DNA of 11,097 bases, taken from contig CAZLPY010000033.1 in the NCBI GenBank assembly GCA_964561525.1, positions 1 to 11,097 on the forward strand. Direction: 5' to 3'. Below are positions 7,306-11,097 of the stretch, piece by piece (position 1 is the stretch's first letter; every line of letters begins with the position of its first letter). This DNA comes from CAZLPY01 sp964561525. GTDB lineage: Bacteria > Patescibacteriota > UBA1384 > CAJBMM01. The position numbers and the translations under genes were made by a program. The notes under the pieces were generated by a model, which made no database searches, was not told the DNA's origin, and worked only from the letters and a program-made list of their open reading frames with translations.

Positions 7306-7896
7306 CTAACTAAACTTCATCCATTCATTATTCTTAACGAAGTTTTTGTAGTACTGACTAGCCTGCGGCTTCATCGCACCATAATATTTACTGTTTAAGC
7401 TGTCCTTGCCGTAGGGATGATCGGCGTGTCCCGAAAGCGGCGAAAACGACACTTGCGCAATGGGCATTTTGTAATAGAGCTTAATCGGTAAGTTAGCGAT
7501 GTTATGCAGCTCAAGCGTGATCTTGAGTCGATTGCCTGGATCGATGTAGCCGGCAGTGGCGTGGATAATTAAGCCGATGCGACCAAGAGATGATTTGCCC
7601 TCAATGCGGCACACCATATTGTCAGCCACACCAACTATTTCATAGGTCATTCCGAGCGCAAACTCGCCTGGATGTAGGATGAATTGCCGCTTTTCATCAA
7701 TGGAAATTTGCTCCATCATGTCGTCAATCGGCTCTCTTGGATCAATACACACATGGGCATCATTCTTAAATACCAAAAAATCGGCACCTAGATGCACATC
7801 TACACTGGCTGGCTGAACAGAATTAGGAAACAGCGGCTCCACCGAGATAATGCCGTCCTTCAGCCCTTGTTTAATGTCATGGTCAGATAAAATCAT
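7306..7896 (-). CDS. dcd: dCTP deaminase, probably bifunctional dCTP deaminase/dUTPase
   Basis: The 196-residue protein converts dCTP to dUTP (or directly to dUMP) to feed dTMP synthesis. Motifs are QPASVDVHLG (28-37), EGKSSLGRIGL (99-109), HATAGYIDPG (112-121) and ITLELHNIANLPI (126-138), with the catalytic Glu at 129. The ATAGYIDPG form with Gly, plus EGKSSLGR, matches the mycobacterial/archaeal bifunctional enzymes rather than E. coli Dcd, which has His at this place. The usual F-x-G after DPG is replaced by Asn-Arg-Leu (122-124). The start has GGGAG 4-5 nt upstream. It is the last gene of a three-gene minus-strand operon, 54 nt after the Nudix gene, and ends 18 nt from the convergent CHAP gene. 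Confidence 0.93.
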   Translation of the reverse strand: MILSDHDIKQGLKDGIISVEPLFPNSVQPASVDVHLGADFLVFKNDAHVCIDPREPIDDMMEQISIDEKRQFILHPGEFALGMTYEIVGVADNMVCRIEGKSSLGRIGLIIHATAGYIDPGNRLKITLELHNIANLPIKLYYKMPIAQVSFSPLSGHADHPYGKDSLNSKYYGAMKPQASQYYKNFVKNNEWMKFS

Positions 7897-7950
7897 AAAA
7901 CTCCCGCTAGTTGCTTCTTTGAGTACTATGCCGCATCAGTTGCAGATTGT

Positions 7951-8418
7951 CTAGCTGCCTAATTCATCCAAGGCTAGTTTTGCGTAATATGCTATGTTTG
8001 GGGCTAGATTATATTGAGGTTCGTCAAGTTCATCCTTGCTGAACCAATGCCATTGATCACTCACGTCATGGCCGGAAGGGTCCACCTTATCTGAAGGTGA
8101 TGTAGCAAAAAAGACCAACGTTACGTGCTCATGGGTCGAACTAACCTTATGGCGGTTCAACGCCACCGGTGGAATTAACTCAGTGTAATCCGCTTGTTGA
8201 CCGAGGTAATGCTGCCTCTTATCATTTATTGTAATGTCCAAACCGACTTCCTCTTTGACTTCCCGGCTAGCAGCCTGATTGGGATCCTCATCGAGCTCGA
8301 TGTGACCTCCAACACTCAGCCAGATACCAAATTTATCGTGCACGCGCAGCAGCACTTTGTTGCGGTACACTATGAATACTTCCACCGTAAAATCTATCTT
8401 GTCGTGAATATGTGGCAT
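7951..8418 (-). CDS. Nudix hydrolase
   Basis: The 155-residue protein contains a complete Nudix box at residues 38-60: G38, E44, then R52-E53-V-K-E56-E57-V-G-L. This binds Mg2+ and cleaves nucleoside diphosphates linked to another moiety. The rest follows the MutT fold (VEVFIVYRNKVLLRVH at 12-27). Substrate cannot be read from sequence; nucleotide-pool sanitation is plausible because dcd lies next in the operon. It starts 12 nt after the stop of the upstream coiled-coil gene. No Shine-Dalgarno is seen, so translation may be coupled to that gene. Confidence 0.9.
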   Translation of the reverse strand: MPHIHDKIDFTVEVFIVYRNKVLLRVHDKFGIWLSVGGHIELDEDPNQAASREVKEEVGLDITINDKRQHYLGQQADYTELIPPVALNRHKVSSTHEHVTLVFFATSPSDKVDPSGHDVSDQWHWFSKDELDEPQYNLAPNIAYYAKLALDELGS

Positions 8419-8430
8419 TGATAAAATAGC

Positions 8431-8661
8431 CTAATGAGAACCGTGCGCCATTTCAATCTTGCGTACCCGCTTTTTCAAATTATCGACGTCGCGCGCTACA
8501 GCCGTAACATCCTGTGATTCGGTCACAAATAACCGATCGATCTTCGCTTCAACTCGTGCTAGGTCCGCCCTAAATGCGGCCTTCATGTCGAAAGTCATCA
8601 CAGATCGAAATTCTTCAAACATCTGTCGTAACTGACCTAACTCTTCTTCGTCAAACGCCAT
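8431..8661 (-). CDS. Small coiled-coil protein of unknown function
   Basis: This 76-residue, highly charged protein has a heptad-like pattern along most of its length (LGQLRQMFEEFRSVM near 8-22, LARVEAKIDRLF at 34-45, VARDVDNLKKRVRKIEMAH at 55-73). It has no Cys, no membrane segment and no motif I recognise. AAGGA lies 5 nt before the ATG and a promoter sits at 8686-8714, so it is the first gene of the operon with the Nudix and dcd genes. It may form an oligomeric helper, but no function is claimed. Confidence 0.75.
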   Translation of the reverse strand: MAFDEEELGQLRQMFEEFRSVMTFDMKAAFRADLARVEAKIDRLFVTESQDVTAVARDVDNLKKRVRKIEMAHGSH

Positions 8662-8685
8662 TTCAATCCTTATTACCGTATTTCG

Positions 8686-8714
8686 ATTTTAGCTAAAGAC
8701 TCATTGCGATACAA
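8686..8714 (-). promoter_or_regulatory. Promoter of the coiled-coil/Nudix/dcd operon
   Basis: On the minus strand TTGTAT (8709-8714) and TAAAAT (8686-8691) are separated by 17 nt. Transcription would start near 8679, leaving an 18-nt leader with AAGGA before ATG 8661. It lies just after the terminator that closes the tRNA-Trp unit. Confidence 0.55.
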
Positions 8715-8730
8715 GACTATTTCAATGACC

Positions 8731-8759
8731 AAAAACAGCTCCGCGGATGAGCTGCTTTT
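8731..8759 (-). terminator. Intrinsic terminator after tRNA-Trp
   Basis: CAGCTC (8736-8741) pairs with GAGCTG (8749-8754) around a 7-nt loop. Read on the minus strand the stem is followed by TTTTT (8735-8731). The plus-strand side has CTTTT, so it might also act in the other direction. Confidence 0.7.
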
Positions 8760-8771
8760 GATATTTTTGTT

Positions 8772-8845
8772 TGGCAGGGGCGGAAGGAATCGGACCCTCG
8801 TTCCTGGTTTTGGAGACCAGCGTCCTACCACTGAACGACGCCCCT
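8772..8845 (-). tRNA. trnW: tRNA-Trp (anticodon CCA)
   Basis: The minus strand gives a complete cloverleaf: acceptor AGGGGCG with CGCCCCT, D arm GTTC/GGAC, anticodon stem CTGGT/ACCAG around CTCCAAA (anticodon CCA), T arm GAGGG/CCTTC with loop TCCGATT, discriminator G73 and an encoded CCA at 8774-8772. It follows rpmG on the same strand, a widespread bacterial neighbourhood, but secE does not follow. Confidence 0.97.
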
Positions 8846-8863
8846 TTGTCATGAATCACGAAA

Positions 8864-8869
8864 CTTATA
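8864..8869 (-). promoter_or_regulatory. Extended -10 promoter candidate for tRNA-Trp
   Basis: TATAAG (8864-8869, minus strand) is preceded by TGC, an extended -10 arrangement, and would start transcription about 12 nt before the tRNA 5' end. No good -35 is seen. The tRNA could also be read through from rpmG. Confidence 0.4.
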
Positions 8870-8964
8870 GCACAGCTCATTCTCTTGTGTTTCATGGTTG
8901 CGACTGCTAAGGAGCAACTAATGAACGCAGTGAGTATGCTCCATGCTACATGATCCATGAATCT

Positions 8965-9129
8965 TTACTTCTTCTCTTTATGTAAAGTACGCTTTTTGTC
9001 CACTTTGCAGTACTTCATTAACTGCAAGCGCTCGGGCGTATTGGTGCTGTTGCGCTCCGTATGCACATTGCTTAAACCACACACTTCACATACCAAGGTT
9101 ACCATTTTTCGGGCTTCTTTTTTAGCCAT
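8965..9129 (-). CDS. rpmG: 50S ribosomal protein L33
   Basis: The 54-residue protein starts MAKKEARKMVTLVCEVCGLS and contains NTPERLQLMKYCKVDKKRTLHKEKK at the end, the L33 signature (N-T-P-E-R-L, K-Y-C, T-L-H-K-E). It has the first zinc Cys pair (CEVC, residues 14-17) and Cys41, but the fourth ligand position is Asp44 (CKVD). GGAG lies 7 nt before ATG 9129, and the sequence GTAGGAG includes the TAG stop of the upstream kinase gene, so the two are probably translated in a coupled way. tRNA-Trp follows on the same strand. Confidence 0.95.
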   Translation of the reverse strand: MAKKEARKMVTLVCEVCGLSNVHTERNSTNTPERLQLMKYCKVDKKRTLHKEKK

Positions 9130-9139
9130 TGTGTTACTC

Positions 9140-9691
9140 CTACTTTCTTAACTGATTGATAATTTGGTCTAATTGCAGATGTAAATGCTGCTCATTACTA
9201 CTATTATCGACATGAAACTGTGCTCGCTTCATGCAATCTGCAATCGATTGCTTTGTCGGATCGTCGGAATGCGCCTCGCGATCCTCTTTTGCTTTCATCT
9301 GCTCGAGCGTGATTGGATCACCAGTCTTGGCGCGGTCAATCAAACGCTTAAATCGTACCTCAAGCGGTGCTTCAACAGCGATGAGGTGAAAATTTGGTTG
9401 TGATTCCAACAGGGCAAGCTCCGAAAGGTTTCGAATCCCCTCAATCACCACGTTTTGATCTGGAATGATTGAATCGAGAATCTTTTTGGACCAATACGCC
9501 GGGCCAAACTGCTGCCGCTGCCGATTGCCGTGCTCAAATTCAGTATCACGACCAAGCGGCGTTCCAATCTCAGTCAGCTCAGCTCGAATCATATCGCCAT
9601 ACGATCTCTGCGCAAATTGATGCTTCGATTGTAAATATTGCGCTGCCTCGTTTTTACCCGATGCTAATAAGCCGGTAATGCCGATAATCAT
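9140..9691 (-). CDS. P-loop nucleoside-monophosphate-kinase/dephospho-CoA-kinase-like protein
   Basis: The 183-residue protein starts with a P-loop, GITGLLASGKN (4-14), where Asn follows the Lys in place of Ser/Thr, as in kinases with an extra residue after GK. SYGDMIRAEL (30-39) resembles the NMP-binding region, VVIEGIRN (81-88) the Walker B-like strand with a conserved Arg, and FHLIAVEAPLEVRFKRLIDR (101-120) the lid-side segment. Similar proteins in Patescibacteria are usually called AAA family ATPase or dephospho-CoA kinase-like. The substrate is not known. GGAG lies 8 nt before the start. It is followed by rpmG after 10 nt and sits where tuf is found in the related cluster of other bacteria. 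Confidence 0.82.
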   Translation of the reverse strand: MIIGITGLLASGKNEAAQYLQSKHQFAQRSYGDMIRAELTEIGTPLGRDTEFEHGNRQRQQFGPAYWSKKILDSIIPDQNVVIEGIRNLSELALLESQPNFHLIAVEAPLEVRFKRLIDRAKTGDPITLEQMKAKEDREAHSDDPTKQSIADCMKRAQFHVDNSSNEQHLHLQLDQIINQLRK

Positions 9692-9858
9692 TGCTACTTC
9701 TCCAACATTGTTGCTCGTTCATTACTCGCAAAAATGTGATTGCGCTATCGAGCAATGCTGTTCGAATGTGTCCTGTGGTTACTCACATTGTTCGCAACAT
9801 ATTCGCTAAAGCTCGTTGGTTACTCACATTGTTCGCAACCATCATTGCTACTTCTCCA
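9687..9858 (-). repeat. Duplicated ribosome-binding/start region of the kinase gene
   Basis: An 18-nt block covering the Shine-Dalgarno, spacer, ATG and next bases of the kinase gene (9687-9704) recurs exactly at 9841-9858 in the same orientation. Between them a 23-nt direct repeat occurs at 9776-9798 and 9817-9839 (period 41). Confidence 0.8.
9783..9845 (-). CDS. Possible 20-codon upstream ORF using the duplicated start region
   Basis: The second copy of the kinase start region supplies GGAG and ATG at 9845. From there 20 codons run to TGA at 9783 (MMVANNVSNQRALANMLRTM). It lies about 90 nt upstream of the kinase start. It could be a short leader peptide or a chance product of the repeat; there is no conservation evidence. 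Confidence 0.25.
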   Translation of the reverse strand: MMVANNVSNQRALANMLRTM

Positions 9859-9881
9859 CTATTGTTACCAGACTACTTGGC

Positions 9882-9920
9882 AACAGTTAACAATTAACAT
9901 ATTAACGGTTAACTGTTTTT
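9882..9920. promoter_or_regulatory. TTAAC repeat array with a long inverted repeat
   Basis: TTAAC occurs at 9887, 9894, 9902 and 9909 (steps 7, 8, 7), and the outer copies form a perfect 10-bp inverted repeat, AACAGTTAAC (9882-9891) with GTTAACTGTT (9908-9917), followed by TTT. It could be an operator for the minus-strand kinase gene, whose candidate promoter (TTAACC, 16 nt, TAATAT) overlaps it, or a terminator on the plus strand, although no plus-strand gene precedes it. Confidence 0.4.
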
Positions 9921-9931
9921 GGTTAATAGTT

Positions 9932-9948
9932 TGCCGCCACAAGCGGCA
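9932..9948 (-). other. Hairpin directly after tRNA-Thr(GGU)
   Basis: TGCCGC and GCGGCA (9943-9948 and 9932-9937) pair around a 5-nt loop immediately 3' of the encoded CCA. Only a poor T-tract follows on the minus strand, so it is more likely a trailer/processing hairpin or a weak terminator. Confidence 0.4.
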
Positions 9949-10024
<76 letters not shown>

Positions 10025-10077
10025 GAGTGAAACGAGACCATGAAAGTAGGTACAATACTTGCGAACTCTCGTGAGCA

Positions 10078-10106
10078 ATTATGCCCGAACCGCGAATGCA
10101 TGTGAA
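10078..10106 (-). promoter_or_regulatory. Promoter of tRNA-Thr(GGU)
   Basis: TTCACA (10101-10106, minus) and CATAAT (10078-10083) are separated by 17 nt, each with one mismatch to consensus. Transcription would start near 10071, giving a leader of about 46 nt. Confidence 0.6.
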
Positions 10107-10138
10107 GCGGTTATGTACCGTTAAGCTTTACATGGGCG

Positions 10139-10395
10139 AAAATCGCGTGGTGACTCCGAAGCTTGCCGTTTCAAGGCGAGCTTTCGGCGCAGGAAGTCAG
10201 ATCTTTTACTAAAGGCTGACTACGAGCGGGAAAGTCGCCAGAATAGGTCAAGCGAGGATCACTAGCATCTTTCGCAACCAGCTACTTAAGTCGGACGCAG
10301 TAGATGCTAGCAATTCTTCGCATCAGGTTTGCGGCTCTCTCTTGCTTTTCGCAACGAGCGCGCGCAAACCCGGCTCGAAGTTGCCACGCGATTTT
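10139..10395 (+). ncRNA. Candidate structured RNA with a five-way junction (novel)
   Basis: A 12-bp perfect stem, AAAATCGCGTGG (10139-10150) with CCACGCGATTTT (10384-10395), encloses four adjoining helices. A: 10151-10155/10195-10199, continuing as 10156-10167/10175-10187. B: 10200-10205/10255-10260, with an inner hairpin 10214-10221/10233-10239. C: 10262-10270/10302-10310. D: 10311-10313 and 10316-10320 with 10376-10383, continuing as 10326-10333/10363-10370 and two inner stems. Almost no bases are unpaired at the junction. Two G-U pairs (10164 with 10178, 10204 with 10256) pair on the plus strand but not the minus, which favours plus. A T5 run ends the stem (10392-10396). No ORF explains it, and I see no tmRNA, RNase P, SRP or 6S signature. 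A non-coding transposon-like element is the alternative. Confidence 0.55.
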
Positions 10396-10483
10396 TGGTG
10401 CTGGGGGAGGGATTCGAACCCCCGAAGCCACAAGGGCGTCAGATTTACAGTCTGATGTGATAGACCAACTCCACCACCCCAGC
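10396..10483 (-). tRNA. trnY: tRNA-Tyr (anticodon GTA)
   Basis: A class II tRNA on the minus strand: acceptor GCTGGGG/CCCCAGC, D stem GTGG/TCAC, anticodon stem TCAGA/TCTGA around CTGTAAA, a long variable arm with GCC/GGC stem, T arm GGGGG/CCCTC with loop TTCGAAT, A73 and encoded CCA (10398-10396). Its 3' end abuts the structured segment 10139-10395. Confidence 0.97.
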
Positions 10484-10491
10484 ATACAAAG

Positions 10492-10520
10492 AAAATAAAA
10501 TATCAAAAATCGAGTGTAAA
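10492..10520 (-). promoter_or_regulatory. Promoter of tRNA-Tyr
   Basis: TTTACA (10515-10520, minus) and TATTTT (10492-10497) are separated by 17 nt. Transcription would begin only a few bases before the tRNA 5' end. The surrounding 10484-10565 is very AT-rich and holds no gene. Confidence 0.5.
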
Positions 10521-10572
10521 AATGCAATTTCAGTTTCTTTTATATTTTATTTTTAATTTTTAAGATGCTTGG

Positions 10573-10667
10573 TGGAGCCGATGGTTATGTAATAACTACG
10601 GCGACTTATGGAGCCGATGGTTGCGAACGGAGTGAGGAACGACGGCAAAATGTACATGGAGCCGATG
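10573..10667 (-). repeat. Three tandem copies of the tRNA-Thr(UGU) 3' end
   Basis: The 11-nt tRNA 3' terminus CATCGGCTCCA (minus strand) is present in the gene (10657-10667) and again downstream at 10609-10619 and 10573-10583. The two extra copies share 14 nt (TGGAGCCGATGGTT on plus). Spacing is 48 and 36 nt. Confidence 0.75.
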
Positions 10668-10732
10668 AGAGGGATCGAACCCCCGACCGTCACTTTACAA
10701 AAGTGCTGCTCTACCAACTGAGCTACATCGGC
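10657..10732 (-). tRNA. trnT: tRNA-Thr (anticodon TGT)
   Basis: Cloverleaf on the minus strand: acceptor GCCGATG/CATCGGC, D arm GCTC/GAGC, anticodon stem GCACT/AGTGA (27-43 is a G-A mismatch) around TTTGTAA, T arm GGGGG/CCTCT with loop TTCGATC, U73 and encoded CCA (10659-10657). It is first in the minus-strand tRNA series. Confidence 0.96.
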
Positions 10733-10752
10733 CCGCTCAAAACCTCTGCTAT

Positions 10753-10781
10753 ACTTTACCAGATTCGTGAGTGTGCGTCAA
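10753..10781 (-). promoter_or_regulatory. Promoter of tRNA-Thr(UGU)
   Basis: TTGACG (10776-10781, minus) and TAAAGT (10753-10758) are separated by 17 nt. Transcription would start near 10746, 14 nt before the tRNA. Confidence 0.65.
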
Positions 10782-10842
10782 TTTAATCACTCGTGCTTTC
10801 CTGACAGTTTTTTGATACAGTATGGTCACATGAAAGGCTTGA

Positions 10843-11097
10843 GTGGAAAAATCACCTAAAGTCCCCTGGAACAGCACTCAATCACTGCTGATCACCGCTC
10901 CGAATGATCAGTGGGACGCGCTGGTACTTCAAGCCTGTACGGAGTTGCAGGTATCGCGCTTTGATTTGATCCAAATCGGCAACGAAAAAGGTGTTACCAT
11001 CGCCGAGATGCGCGATTTAATGAGCGAAAGTGGCAAAAAACCGAGTCAGGGCGGCCATCGTCTGTCTGTAGTGCGTTATATAGATCGCGCCACCGAG
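10843..11097 (+). CDS. holB: DNA polymerase III delta'-like clamp-loader protein, N-terminal part
   Basis: From GTG 10843, 85 codons run open to the right edge. The start is forced: TGA lies directly upstream in frame, and AAAGG stands 5 nt before the GTG. The order of motifs fits the N-terminal ATPase-like domain of HolB/DnaX relatives: an initial WNSTQSLLITAPNDQ segment in place of the usual H-A-x-L-F-x-G-P, IQIGNEKGVTIAEMRDLMSES (like IxIDQVRxLxxxL), then KPSQGGHRLSVVRYIDRAT (like KPxxGxYKVVIIDxAxxM). No Walker A GKT/S is visible, so ATP binding is probably lost. The rest of the gene lies outside, so the call rests on weak similarity. Confidence 0.55.
   Translation, partial: MEKSPKVPWNSTQSLLITAPNDQWDALVLQACTELQVSRFDLIQIGNEKGVTIAEMRDLMSESGKKPSQGGHRLSVVRYIDRATE

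Noticed and set aside
10226..10380. RNase P RNA-like strings (GGGAAAGTC and AAACCCGGCT)
   Set aside because: The two strings cannot form the P4 helix with each other, and the conserved ACAGAA and GGTAAG segments are absent.
10139..10395. Group I intron
   Set aside because: GCGGGAAA resembles the P element, but no Q, R or S elements follow, and the neighbouring tRNAs are uninterrupted.
10282..10527. Minus-strand open frame across tRNA-Tyr and the structured region
   Set aside because: It translates through a clear tRNA gene and its composition is not protein-like.

Overview
The window reads as chromosomal DNA of an uncultured bacterium, most likely Patescibacteria (Candidate Phyla Radiation). 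This is an inference from gene types: small, divergent, tightly packed genes, a Patescibacteria-style P-loop NMP-kinase-like gene, and a large Gly-rich surface protein. TGA acts as stop in several genes (transketolase, CHAP protein, methyltransferase), so recoded lineages such as Gracilibacteria/Absconditabacteria are unlikely.

Left part (1-4487). A large PA14/Gly-rich secreted or anchored surface protein runs off the left edge on the minus strand (start 2308). Divergent from it are a membrane-anchored SAM methyltransferase (2425-2946) and an NRAMP-type metal transporter (3111-4487). Both of these have a promoter -10 box only 6-8 nt before the ATG and no Shine-Dalgarno, so they look leaderless.

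Middle part (4476-8661). A short, single-chain transketolase (minus) ends convergently with the transporter. Its start is re-set to 6305 from promoter and RBS. A near-consensus promoter (6392-6420) points the other way toward a secreted CHAP-domain cell-wall hydrolase. A 191-bp MITE-like element with perfect 20-bp terminal inverted repeats lies between that promoter and the gene. The best start for the CHAP protein is an AUU codon. A minus-strand operon then encodes a coiled-coil small protein, a Nudix hydrolase and a dCTP deaminase (probably the bifunctional dCTP deaminase/dUTPase type), which suggests nucleotide-pool cleansing.

Right part (8731-11097). On the minus strand, in transcription order, are tRNA-Thr(UGU), tRNA-Tyr(GUA), tRNA-Thr(GGU), a P-loop NMP-kinase-like protein, rpmG (L33) and tRNA-Trp(CCA). 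All four tRNAs encode CCA. This resembles the ancestral thrU-tyrU-glyT-thrT-tufB / rpmG-trnW-secE cluster, with glyT, tuf and secE missing. In the place where glyT would sit there is a 257-nt segment (10139-10395) that folds into a nearly gap-free five-way junction with no coding potential. It is the best candidate here for an undescribed structured RNA. At the right edge a plus-strand gene resembling DNA polymerase III delta' begins and runs out of the window. Intergenic DNA on this side holds several short repeat families, including tandem copies of a tRNA 3' end and a duplicated copy of the kinase gene's ribosome-binding/start region.
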